Assembly: GCF_020360975.1 (NCBI RefSeq)
Contig: NW_025408680.1
Location: forward strand, 1,240,001 to 1,304,000
Length of the DNA stretch: 64,000 nt
Direction: 5' to 3'
DNA from: Hirsutella rhossiliensis
Lineage: Eukaryota; Ascomycota; Sordariomycetes; Hypocreales; Ophiocordycipitaceae
Shown here: piece by piece, positions 46,741 through 59,044 of the stretch
Layout of the letters: each line of letters starts with the position of its first letter
Numbering within the stretch: the first letter of the stretch is position 1
Notes under the pieces: generated by a model
The model's database searches: none
What the model was told of the DNA's origin: nothing
Seen by the model: only the letters and a program-made list of their open reading frames with translations
Made by a program: the position numbers and the translations under genes

Positions 46741-49700
46741 CTAACTAATACTTCCTTATAGAAGCTCTTTCCGGCTAGTAGCTATAGGATATATCTATGC
46801 TAATAAAACCTATTAGTAACGGTTACTCGACTATCTTTTTAGAGGCTAGCTAGGAACTAAATAAAGAGGCTACTAAAGTATAATAGTAAGTAGTCTTATT
46901 CCTTTATAGCTAGCACTCGACCTAGATAGCTCGACCTATAGCTACTATAGCCCCTATAGCTACGGCCCCTACTACTACTACTATAGCTATTGCTCCTTTA
47001 GCTCTACCTCCCTCGAGAGCATTAACACCGTCTTTAACGGCTGCCCTAGGCCCGGCCCCGGCTACGTATCTTATTCTAGGTCCGGCCCCGGTCCCGTTAG
47101 TTAGACCGGCCCGACTAGTCCCTTAATAGACCTTTTAATCCGTTAGTCGAAAAATCAGGGAACTAGTCGAAATCGAACCTCTTTATTAAAATTAGTTATA
47201 AGGGGTAAAAAGGAGGGGTTTTTAAGTAGACCTTCTAAAAAAGGACGAGGATTCCTTAAAGAGATAACGTATAAGGAGGAATCGACTTACCTACTAAGTA
47301 TATAAAAATCCCTATTAGGTAGAAGACTACTAGTAGGTCTTCGAGGAAAACCGACCTAAGGAATTAACCTTTTAAAGAGACTATAAGAAATAGTATAATA
47401 GCCCCTTAAGGAGGACCCCTTATTATAAAAGAAGATAAACGAGATTTAGGTTACTAAGAAATAGTAACTAATAATAACGCTGCCCTTATTTAAGCCGTAA
47501 ATTTAAGGAAAAATCGTTAGTATAGTAAATCTAGTATTCGTCTTCCCTATAGATTAATAAGGCTAAGACTAACCGTTAGGACCCTCTAACTATCCCTTAT
47601 AAAAATTAGCTATCCTTAACTCTAGTACTTTCCTCGATATCTATAATATACTCTTATAATTCCGGTCCTTTAAAAAGGTATAGAGGGGATATCTTATTAC
47701 TAGGGAATTAACTATATAGATAGAGGGATATAAAAGGGTAGATTTTACGATAAAACTACTTAATAGGTCTATATAAATTCTTTAATAAAAAAGGGTAGCT
47801 TTTTACCCTCGATTTTTAATAAGCTAGATTTCCTTTTACTTTCTTCGAAAGGAAGGAATCTTCTAAGATATAACGTCTAAGCCTATAAGGCTAGTCTAAA
47901 AGAATTAGACTATTAGGCTTATTAAGGAAAAATTCGGTTAATTTATTCTTAAATTCCGACCTATCTTTAGGAAGGAATTACTTAAGAAGTTAGCTTTCCC
48001 TACTAAGAGGAATAGGTCTACTTTAAAGGACCCTCTTTTAGTAGCCTAAGGAAATAGCCTTCTTTAGTATATATAACTTAGTTACCTAGGCCCCCTAGCT
48101 TTATATAAGCTAGGCCTATAATAGGGCGTACGAATAAGGGGCTTAAAGACCATTAAATATAAATACTATAGCTAAGAAAAGACTAGGAGATAAATTTCTA
48201 AACGAACGCTTTTATAGCTAAACTAGCTATATAAGGAAATTTAGGTCGATTAGACCGACGTCTCTAAGGACTAAGAAAGCTTTATTAGGGTAATATATTT
48301 TATAAACGCTTTTTTAGGGATAGTTTTCCCTTATTTCTTATAGACCTACCTAAGTAAGTATAACTAGTTTACCCTCTAGGACTTTATTAACTAGATAAAA
48401 CCCTACTTCGGCTATAAGGTAAAGAAGATATAGTCTAACGGAGAGCTATTTATAAAGGATATCTTAAATTAGCTTCGAAAAAGGGGCATTTTACCCCGCC
48501 TATTAGCACCGAATACCTAGGCCTAGAATAGAGGAGTAGAAAGATTAGGGGGTGCTATAATAGAAAGGGCCTATACGATAAGACTTACTATAAGGCTTCT
48601 ATACGACCTTTAAAGGGAAGTTATTAAGACCGCTTTTTACCTTTAGAACCGGACCCTAAGGGACCCTAGGGGCCTAAGGGACTATAGGGACCTAGAGACC
48701 CTTATTAAGACCTAAGGAATAAACTAGAAATTACCCCTTAAGCTCTTTATAAAAAGGAGGGCCTCGCTAGCCTACCTTTATACCTATAGCTATAAGGTAT
48801 ACGCTATAACTACCGATATATAGCTAAAAAGAAAGAAGAAAAGAAAGCTTAATCCTAGAGCCTTTATTAATTACCTTATTAGTTATAATTCTATAAATAT
48901 CTTCTAGATTTAGATTCTTCTTTTATAAAAGGTTATTTCGACTAGGGATATAATTTTTAATAAATCTAGCTTCTTTAATAGAAAGAGGTATTAATAGCCC
49001 CTCTTACTCTTATAACGTTAGCTAATTTAGAAGATTTAAATCCCCCCTTCCTAATAGTCTTAAGAAGAGGTCTTAAATAAGGAAATAGAAGAAGAAACTA
49101 ACGTCGAAGTAGTCGAGGATAACGCCGACTTCGAGGAAGAAAAAGAAGAGGAAGCTACTAGATTAAATAATCTAGATAAAGAAGGAGACTATAGGAAAGT
49201 AGTAGAGCTAGAATACGCCTACCTCCCTACGCCTCCTCCTATATAAGAAGAAGATCTAGAAGTAGCTTTCTTTATTAGTCTTCCTATCTCGACCCTTAAA
49301 GGGGTAGGAAAGGCACCTCTCTTAGATTATTACCTAGCTGCCTTTTTATCCTTACTTCGAGAAGCGAAGGAAGGTATAGGGCCTAATATAGTTACTAAAG
49401 AAGACTAACCTTTCCCTTATTTCGATCGGTTTTCCGACTTCTATTTAACGCCTATAAAAGACGGTTCCTATAAAGCGTTTATAGTAGGCCGGCTCTTTAA
49501 GCTATAGCTATTAGCAAGGAAGGTATATAAAAGAGACCTCCTAAACCTACTAGTAAACTAAAAGCAGCTAGAAAGACACCCTTTTAAAGACTAGTTTTTC
49601 TAGGCCTAGAAAGATTACCTAGCCTTATATAAAGAGATAGGGTCTTTTAAAGAGGTCCTTAAAGAAAAGGTAAGAGGAAAATAGGTCCTTAGCTATAAGT

Positions 49701-51456
49701 AGGTCTTTATTTATAAGACTAATAAATATAGCTTCCTATAAAAGTATAAAGCCTAGCTAGTTATCTATAGGAATTAATAGGAAAAAGGGGATTTACTTAC
49801 TAAGGTAACTACCTTAGTAAGGATATCTTTTTAGACCCTTATAGCTATAGTAGTAGAATTTAACCTTAAGCTTAATTAAATAGATATAGTTAACGCTTTT
49901 ATTAACTACCCTTTTAAGGAAAAAGAAGTTATCTATATATAACTTCCTCTTAGTTTCTAATAACTAAGAAAGATTCTATAGATTAAGAAAGCTCTATATA
50001 GACTATAAAGATTACCCCTTCTTTAGTAATAGTATTTAATAGGTTCCCTTAAAGCCCTAGGTTTTAAGAAAGTCCCTTAGGAACTATATATAATATAGAA
50101 GGGTAAAATCACGGTCTTTCTATATATCGACGATATTATCTAGGCCTACCTAAAAGAGGAAGAAGCTATTACTAGGGAGGCTATATAAGGCTTATAATAA
50201 AGGTATAAGATAACTAAGCTAAGGGAGCTAAAGTAGTTCTTAGGGATTTAAATCCTTTAAAATAGGTCTTAACGGACTATCTAGCTTACCTAGGACGCTT
50301 ATATTAATAAGGTCGCTTATAAATTCCTCCTTAAATCCCTCGATAAGAAGCTTCTCTTTATACCTATATTAAATAAAGAGCTTTTACTTAATCCGTCCTT
50401 TTAAGCTAGGGAGTAAGAGAAATACTAATATTAATAGAAGGTAGGCTCCTTACTTTTTTTTAGCTGTTTTTACTAGACCGGATATCTTTTTTACGGTCTC
50501 CTACCTAGCTAGGTATAACTAGAATCCTAGCCCTAGGAATTAAGAAGTAGTAGATAGAGCTATCCTTTATCTTTATTTAATAAGATTATATAGTCTACGC
50601 CTAGGAGGGTAAGGAAGGAAATAGGCTACTAAAATCTTCCTTTATTTAAGCGATTTATCCTTTATAGATAATTCCTTAGATAGAAAGAGCTTATAAGGGT
50701 ATATTATATCCCTTTTTAAAGGAACTATTACTTAGAGAGCTTTAAAATAAGCTACTATTATAACTTTAAGTATAGAGGTAGAGCTACTAGCTCTTTTAAA
50801 AGCGTTAAAAGAAGCGATTTTCCTTAGCTAGCTACTAATATCTTTATAACTATAAATTCCGACCTTATTAACTATAGAATATAATAATATATAGACTATA
50901 TAAATTCTTATAGTAGAAAATAGTAAGCTATTAACCTAGCTATAGTATATAGATATCTATTAGTATTAGTTACGCTAAGAGGTTTAAAAGGGACTTATTT
51001 CTATCCGTTAGGTTTTAATAGTATTAATAAAAGCCAACGGTCTTATAAAGCCCCTATTAAAGTAGAAGCTAGCTATCTTTTTATAGTAAATTAAGCTAGA
51101 AGACGTTTAAGAAAAGCTATCCTTAGAGGCCTACCTTAAGAGTTTACGAGAGGAGCTAATAGCTTATATAAGAAGGTAACGTTTATAGCTAAAGAAAAAG
51201 AAAGAGGGTTTTCCCTTTAAAGGGCCCCCTTTTAATTAGGTTTTTCCCTTCTAAGAAGGCTCCCTTTCTTATAGGACTTTCCTTTCTTTAGGCCCTTATT
51301 CCTTAAGTAGGTTTAAAAGAGCCTAGGGACCTAAAAGGGGCCCTACTTTCCTTAAGTAAAGGGAGAAGTATAGAGCTAAGAACCTCTTTTATACGCTTAC
51401 TACCCCGAAGCTATATTAGCTATAACCTTAAGGGATAGGCTATAGCTAAGGGGGTA

Positions 51457-51919
51457 TATCGCAAAGTATAGCTTAATTTCGTAGTTCTTAGAGATATCCC
51501 TTAGTATAAGGGACTAAGGAAGCTAAAAACACTTAGTATAAAAGAAGGAAGAAGGAGCTAAAAAGAGGTATAAAAAGGAGGGTAGGAGTATAAGGGGAAG
51601 TATAAGTAGCGAGAGATAAGATAGATATACCGGTAACGGCTAAAAAGAAAGGGAAAAACTAATAAAAAGCTTAGTAGTTAAAAGGATATTAATAGCTTCT
51701 TTAAGTAGGATCTTCTTTATTAATTAAGATACTAGATAGGTATAAAAGGGGGCGTTAAATAAAAGAAAGAAGGATAACTAAGGTAATATAATAATTACTC
51801 CCCTACCTTTATTACTACTCCTATAAGAATTAAATCTCTCTGCCTTACCTATCCGACCCCTTACTTTTAATTTTACCTTTATTTATTTTTATATACTTCT
51901 TATATCTCTCTATATAAGA
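51457..51919 (+). repeat. Copia-1C 3' LTR (463 bp)
   Basis: Starts TATCGCAAAG after a GGGGG-containing polypurine tract and ends TATATAAGA. The next five bases, ATAAT, repeat 38209-38213. Confidence 0.93.
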
Positions 51920-51924
51920 ATAAT

Positions 51925-54900
51925 AAGAATTAATACCTATAAGGGGAAAAGATAAAGAGTTAAAGAAGATATAAAGGAAATCGAGATAATAAGAATAGTA
52001 AAAACTAGCCTAAAGATTATCCTTATATACTATAGATATAGAGTAGATCTAGATAAGAAGTATAATAGACTTATAAATAGAATTATTAGAGAAATTATAT
52101 ATAAAAGAATCCTAATCCTTTTAAATTACTTAATTAACTTTATTCCCTAACGAAGTAAGAGACTTAGTATAAGATATATAGATATAGCCTAAGGTATAAA
52201 AAATACTAAATTCTAGACCTTAGAGAAAGTAGAGAGTAATATAAGACCTTATAGAGCTATAATAATAGTTATAAAAGTAGCTAAAGATAATATAAAAAGT
52301 ACTTTACTCCTCCTTAAATATTTATAAGGAAAACTTATAGTAGCTTTAGTATAAGTTAAAGAATAAGATAAAGAATACTAGGTCGAACCGATTAAGCTTA
52401 CTTACCTTACTTATAAAGAATCGGATTATAAGTACCTTAAGGTCTAATAAGTATTAAAGGAAGTTAGGTTTATAACTAATATAATTAGTATAACGTAACT
52501 AGCCTAAAGACTATTTAATTAATAAACTTTAAAGGTAATAAAACTAAGGAAAGATAAATTTATTATATAAGAAGTAGCACTCTTAATAAGATACTAAGAA
52601 ATAACTTTAAAGGACCTTATAGCGATTCCTATAATATATATAAATACGGTCCTTATACCCTTTTACTCGCTTAAGTATATATAAGACCTACCTTATATTT
52701 AAGTATAGCTTAGTAGCTAGAAAGCTAAAGTTCTAAGCGCCTTAATCGATACTAAGTTTATATAAAACCTTATTATTAAAAGATATATAAACGTATATAA
52801 GCTTAAAATCCTACTAATAAGAGTATTAATAATAGCGTATACTAGGTCCCTTATAAATATAGTTAGGGAGGTAAAAACTAATCTCTATTTAAGTATAGCC
52901 TAGATACTAATCTATCTTTATATTATACTAAATAGAGTCTTAGTCCCCTTTATCCTAAGTATACTATTTATTAAAGCCGCGTATATATTATTTAATTATT
53001 CCTTAAGGAATAGCGATTTATAGGCTAAATATTAGACCGGTACTATTTAAGTAGTTACGCTTATAATAGGAGCTATTAAATAAGAGCTTTTAAATAAGGT
53101 TAATATAGTAAAATCCTTTTAGACTATAACCTTAATAGTTAATAAAGACGTATATAAGAAACTTAAGCTCGAGGAGTCTAGATAGGAAATAGCTACTTAG
53201 CTCCTAAGAAACTCTTTTTAGGCTTTAGTAATAGAAGTTAAAGAAGATAACCTAGGAGCTACTTAATAATTATAGAGAGAACCCCTTATAGATACCTTAA
53301 TAGCTAAGATTCTCTTACTAAGAGGTAAGATCCTTAGTTATAAAAGGGGTGCTAACTAAGTCTATAGCCTAGCTTATACTAGCGTAAATAAGCCCTTAAT
53401 AGTACTAGTATAATAGTAATTAATTATAGATAAAGGCGATAAAGCGATTCTAGCTATTAGATCTAAAATAGTAAAAGAGATTATTAAAGTTATAGTTATA
53501 GAGGCTATAGGAGAATTTAAGAAAACTTTTATTAAAGCTAGAAAGAAGTTTAGAAAGATCTAAAAGGTTAAAGTTAAGATAAGGAGGAAACGACCTATTA
53601 GATTATATAGTCTAAGAGTTAATACTCTCTTTAAAAGAAAAGTAAATAAGATTAACCTTATTAATAATACTCTATTAAGTAGCTCGACGCTAAAAGGGGA
53701 CCTTAACTAAAAGAAGACTAAATAAAATACTATTAAAGATAAGATATAGCTTAGGCCCTACCTAGAATACTTAATAGGAAAACTCTTAAGTATATAGAAA
53801 GGAAAGCGGCTAATATAAGAGAGACTTAAAGTAATTTATAAATAATTTAAGGGCTTTCTTATAAAAGTAAAAATCCGGATCTTTAATAGTATTTTATTTA
53901 ATAAGGAAGTAGCGTTATCTTAGGACTTTATAAAAAGAGGTAAAGCTAACCTAGCTATAGCCCCCTTATAAGTTATTAAGATAATAAAATATAAAGCGTA
54001 GTAGGTAGCCTTAATCTTAATCCTAAAATTAATAGAGTAGAAAGTTATTAATATCCTTAAAATTAAACTAGAAATAAGAGTCCTTAAAAAAGGGCATAGG
54101 CCTTATAAGAACCCCCTTTTCTTAGTAGTAAAGAAAGATAGAGGACTACGCTTAATTAATTCCGTTATATATATAAATACTATTATAATAAGAGATATAA
54201 ACCTACTACTAAATATAAATAAGTTTAGCGACTACTTCTTAATATATAAGATCCTTTCCCTCCTAGACCTTTTTTTAGGCTATAATTAGATCCCTCTTAA
54301 TATTTAAAGCTATAACTTAATAATATTTATAATACTTATTAGCCTCTTATATATATATATACTCCCTTAAACGGCTATAAACTTAGTTACCTAATTTATA
54401 AGGATAATATAAAGAATCCTATAAAACCTTATACTAAATATTTATAGGAGTTTCCTTAATAATATAGGTATTAAGGGGCCTAATATAATATATAATAATA
54501 AAGAGGTAGCGCTAAGAATAAAGAGATTTATCTTAAAATACCTTATTAACCTTAATAAAGTCTTAGTTAACGTTAAACTCTTTAGTTATATAATTATAAG
54601 GGCTAAATCGAAATTCTATTAGTAAGTAACTAAAGTTATTAGTTATATTTAAAGAATAAATAAAAGGTACCTTATAGAAGCTAAAGTTATTAAAATTAAG
54701 GAATAAATAAGATACTTTAATATAATATATATTAAAGCTTTCCTTAGTATTATAGGATACTATTAAATCTAAATTAAATAGTTCGCTATCTTAGTAAAAC
54801 CCTTTATAGCCTAACTAAAGAAAGAAGTCTACTAAGAATAAGGAGATAAATAAGTAAAAGTAATAGCTACCCTTAAGGAAGCTATTACTAATCTAGTTTT

Positions 54901-57110
54901 TTTAATATCCCTTAATATTAGCCTAAAAAGAAGAGATATTATTTTAATATATAATATTAGTTTACTTAGCTAAGGAGCAGTCTTAATATAAATCGTTAAT
55001 AGAAAGAGGAGCCTTATAAGGTTTAAAAGTAAAATATAGTTACTAGTAGAAACTAAATATAATATAATAAAGAGGGACTATAAGGCTATATTAAGTATAC
55101 TTAAGAGACTAAGAATATACTTATATAGCCTATATTTATCTTAGAAACTAATATATAGGTCTTAGTTAATTAACTAAAAGGTGCTCTTAAAGACGTCTTT
55201 AAAGCTATAGTAACTTACTAGATAAGCTATATTTTCCTCTTTAACCTTATAATATAATATATTAAAGGTAAGAAGAATAGCGTAGCTAATAGACTTTTAA
55301 GAAAGCTTAAAGGACCTTTTAATATATTAAATAATAAAATAAAAGGCGATATTAAAGAATTTATAGACTTTTACTTAAATATAGTATAAAGGACTAAGCT
55401 ATAAGGGGACTACTTAAAGGAATTAAGGATAATTATAGACTTCTTTTAAACGTTAAAACGGCTAGAAGGCCTTTTAAATAAGACTATAGGAAGCTACGTT
55501 TAAAGAGTCTAAATTTCTACGTTAAAGATTAAAAGCTTTAGCGACTCCCTAAGAAAGAAAAAAGGGGACCTATACTAGTTATAAACGACCTAAAAGAATA
55601 GAAAAGGATTATTATAAAGTACTATATATAAATAAGATATAAAGGACGATAAGTTATATATATATTTATAAAAAATAAGTATTAGTAAGCTAGCCTTTAA
55701 AACAATATTTATAATATAATCTCTTCCTATAAAGAATACTAATACTTTACGACTAAGAGACCCTAGGAAGTTATAACCGCGACTATACCTAGCTACCTTA
55801 TAAGTAAAATTTACTTTAATAGCTAATATATACTATTTAATTATAGGTATTTATACCTTATAAAAGTATAAGACGACCTTACTAAATAAGTAAAAGTAAC
55901 CTTAGTTAAAGAAATTACTATAAGAGCTATAACTAAATTTATACTCTTTATTATTTATAGGTATAGCGTAATACTATATACTATAATTAATAGAGGGCCT
56001 AAAATAAAGAAAAACTTTAAGTATATCTTAGAGGATATAAGCGTTATAGTTATTTAAACTTAAAAATATAATCTAAAAGCGAACGTAGTAGTAAAATAAA
56101 AGTACTAGAGGTTAATAATAATACTTATAAAAATAGCGGAGAAAAAGGGTAAGTAGATTAAATACCTTAACTAAGTAATCCTTATAATCTAAATAGTAGT
56201 TAAAGAGTCTTATAGAATATTAGCTTTCTACCTACTATATAAATAGGAACTAGTACTACCTCTTAAGGTAAAATACCTAACTTAGTAACTAATCTTTTTA
56301 GATAAAGTAAAGATAAGAGAAGAATTATTTAAAGTATAAGTATAAGTTTTAAAAAGGAAAGAAAAAGATATAGAAAAAGCTAAGAAAAGAGTAATAAAAT
56401 ATTAAAATCGATTAATAAAAAGGATAGATAAAGCTAATAAGTATATAATAAGGAAAGATAGCCTATAACCTAGAAACTTTATCTTACTATTTAATATAAA
56501 ACGATTAAATAATCTAAGGAGGTAAGCTAAGTATTAGATAAGGTAGAACGGTCCCTTTTAAGTAGTATTACGCTTAAAGTAGTCTAGGGTATATAGGATT
56601 AAGACTTTAAATAGAATTATACTTAATAAGATAATCCTAAGAGAGTATTTAAAGAAGTTTAAAAAAGATAAGGAAGGTTAATAGTACTTTACTAAGGATA
56701 ACTAGTTACTTTAAGATAAGATTACTCTTAATAAAAAGAGGAAGGAAGAAATAATAAATAAAGTAAATAATTTACTACTCTTACTAAGTAAAAAAGCCTT
56801 AGATTAAATAGTACTATAGTTATAATAACTCCTTAACGAACCTTAGAAAGATTAAAGCTAGGAAGAGAAAGAAGAGTAACTATAGATACTTAAGAAAGGC
56901 CTAAGGTATACGATCGAGGTTTAGCTACTATAACTTAGTAAAGTAAAAAAGGATCTCTATATAGGAGCCTTAAGGACGCTAATTTAATAAGAAAAGAAGG
57001 AGGTAAAAAGGAGCTAAGAAGGAAAAGGTAGTAAAGATAAAAATCTATAACTATTATAAGAAGCACGCTAAAACCTAACTACTAACTAAGGCACCGTCTA
57101 ACTATTTAAT
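51925..57110 (+). pseudogene. Gypsy-2 pol relic
   Basis: Protease 'LSALIDTKF' has its D-T at 52748-52753. Reverse transcriptase starts near 54090 ('NPFFLVVKKDRGLRLINS') and its catalytic motif reads F-L-N-N at 54452-54463 where F-L-D-D is expected. RNase H is about 54780-55300. The integrase core around 55800-56300 has I-N-R-G-P near 56000 where a D-G-G-P type motif is expected. A basic, coiled C-terminal region runs to about 57110. Stops are TAA/TAG. No chromodomain could be recognised. Confidence 0.8.
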
Positions 57111-57289
57111 TAAAGGACGACTATAGTAGCTAAGATATTTATAAGCGCCTTACCTATTACTTTATCGTTTTAAATTTTCTACTTAAAGCTCCTTAAGTAA
57201 ATAATAATAATATTTCTTACCGTTCCTTAATAATAACCTACCCTTTACTACCTTAAAGAAAATAAATAAAGATATAATTAAATAATAAA
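57111..57289. other. Spacer after Gypsy-2 pol
   Basis: AT-rich with no supported feature. A Gypsy-2 3' LTR would be expected here if the element ended with pol, but I find no partner for it near 35200-35750. Confidence 0.4.
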
Positions 57290-58780
57290 GTAAGAAAACG
57301 AATATTCTTACTACCTACCTCCTTTAAAAATATAAATTTTTACTTTATAAATAGGGATATCTATTCTTTATTATAAAAAGAGAGACCTACTATAGTAAAA
57401 ATAAACGCGCCTATAAGATAAGTTTTAATATATTTTTAACTTACTAAATTAAACGCGTATAATATTAAGAGAAAAACTTTTACTACTAAAGATAGCGACT
57501 AAATAAAGCTACTTACTCTTAGTAAACTTACTATAAACTATTATAAAGCGAACTTAAAGACTATCTAATTATTACTTAAGAGAGAGCTTATTAAACCTAT
57601 ATAATCTCTTTCTAAGTAAAATAAGTATAAGGTTAATTTCCTTCTTTTTCTTTAAATCCTTAGTAAGACTAAAGGGATTAAGGATATTATAAAGAAGATA
57701 AAGGGCGGTCTTATTATTAATATACTTATTATAAAATTTATTAGTCTTAAGGTTAGTATAGAAATTATAACTATATATATAGTTAGTAAATCTATTAAGG
57801 TTATAAGTAGCCCTATAGTATCTAAGGAAGTACTACTATTTATAAACGGGCGCCTTAGTTAAATCCTAGATATAGTTAGCGTAAGAGTTACTAGTAGTAC
57901 CTAAAAGAGAGATAAACTTATAAAAAGGATATATAACGTACTTATAAGTAGAAGTTATAGTCGTTTAATAAGTTTAAATATACCCTTAATAAAAGCAAGG
58001 GTTATAAGTTCTATATAAAGTAATTAAGACTACTTAAGAGTATTCCTACTACTTTAAACTAAGCTAAGAAAAGAAGTACTTATATAGATAAGCGATTTCT
58101 ATAAGGATATAGGTTACTAGCTAACGTTTATAATAAAGGGTATAAAAGACGATTTAATTATACTAACTTAGTATACTTTTAAGAAAGTAAGAAAGAAGAG
58201 AGCGACCGCGTACTTTAATCTTAATAATATTAAGAGCTTTTAATAGAACCTATAACTAAAAGGTAATTTCTATATAAATTAAAAACCCTTAGTAACTAAT
58301 ATTATTTCTATTATAGACCTAGGTCTTAAAGTAACTATAGATCTATAAAGGAAAACGGTTAAGATAAGCTAAGTAAGATTAAATAAGGTAGATAGTTATT
58401 ACTTAAAAGTACTTTATATAAAAAGGAAAGACCTTAGTATAATAATTTTAAGTAAGAAGAGTAGTAGTAATAAGGGAAGGTTATAAAAGAGTATTTAAAA
58501 AGAGGTTAATAATATCTAGTAGATCTTTAGTTTTAAGTTTAGCGGTCTTATAAGATATAATAGGGAAGAAAAGGTAGTTATAAAAAGAAAAGATAAGAGG
58601 TAGCGGTTTAGAGAAATAAAGAAGATAAAGAAGAAAAAAGGAAGAGATAGAATAAAAAAAGTAAAAAAGGAAAGAAAAAGGTAAAGATTAAATAGCTCCT
58701 TAATTAATAATTAGTAAAAGAAGCTATTTAAGTATAACCTTTAAATATACCTAAGACCTTACTACTATAGAGGCTAGCTA
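57290..58780 (+). pseudogene. Unidentified reading-frame relic X1
   Basis: The clearest frame begins at 57659 ('LSKTKGIKDIIKKIKGG') and runs about 375 codons to 58780, with TAA/TAG far rarer than in the alternative frames. An upstream part (57290-57650) is in another frame. The C-terminal third is very basic (Lys/Arg runs near 58580-58680), suggesting nucleic-acid binding or nuclear localisation. Near 58075-58200 a stretch reads 'DFYKDIGY', then 'LTFIIKGIKDDLIIL'. I do not recognise the family. It lies downstream of Gypsy-2 pol on the same strand and could be an extra gene of that element or part of an older one. Confidence 0.5.
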
Positions 58781-59044
58781 AAGTAACTAATAACCGCGCG
58801 CTTTAATAACTATTTATTCCTCTTACTATACCCTCCTTCTTCCTTCCTTCTTCTTCCTTTTATATATATATATATATACTTTATATACTTCCCTACTTAT
58901 AACGATCCCTTTTCCTAATATAACTCTTATATATATATATATATAACCCTCTTAGCTTCTTAGCGTTATAACTTAGAACTACTTACCTTAATAATTTAAT
59001 CTTAACTTCTCTTTTTCTTTTACTTACTTTACCTTTTCCTAAGA
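58781..59044 (+). promoter_or_regulatory. Pyrimidine-rich and TA-microsatellite stretch, possible promoter of X2
   Basis: A CT-rich tract (about 58830-58858) is followed by (TA)n runs at about 58860-58878 and 58929-58944, then further CT-rich sequence to about 59038. Pyrimidine tracts upstream of genes are common in filamentous fungi, but RIP itself creates TA runs, so this is only suggestive. Confidence 0.35.

Larger units (their letters stand above)
39097..51130 (+). pseudogene. Copia-1C gag-pol relic, interrupted by Gypsy-1
   Basis: Gag 39097-39768, resuming at 46746 after Gypsy-1 and its duplicated CTAAC. Integrase runs about 48230-48970 and reverse transcriptase about 49600-50420, with V-F-L-Y-I-D-D intact at 50114-50134. 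RNase H ends near 51130. 51131-51456 is untranslated, with pyrimidine- and purine-rich blocks, up to the polypurine tract GCTAAGGGGG. Stops are TAA/TAG. Confidence 0.88.
38214..51919 (+). mobile_element. Copia-1C, complete copy with MITE and Gypsy-1 inside
   Basis: Flanked by ATAAT (38209-38213, 51920-51924). The 5' LTR is 38214-39086 including the MITE (463 bp without it), and the 3' LTR is 51457-51919 (463 bp). The interior is interrupted by Gypsy-1 at 39769-46740. Subtracting the inserts gives 6319 bp. It is the best reference copy of the family in this window. Confidence 0.94.
35756..57110 (+). mobile_element. Gypsy-2, Ty3/Gypsy retrotransposon split by Copia-1C
   Basis: Left part 35756-38208 carries gag. 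The right part from 51925 carries protease, reverse transcriptase, RNase H and integrase, in Ty3/Gypsy order. The join is proven by ATAAT at 38209-38213 and 51920-51924, the target duplication of Copia-1C. I could not define LTRs, so the outer limits are those of the coding part. Very heavy RIP: even both catalytic Asp of the polymerase are lost. Confidence 0.8.
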
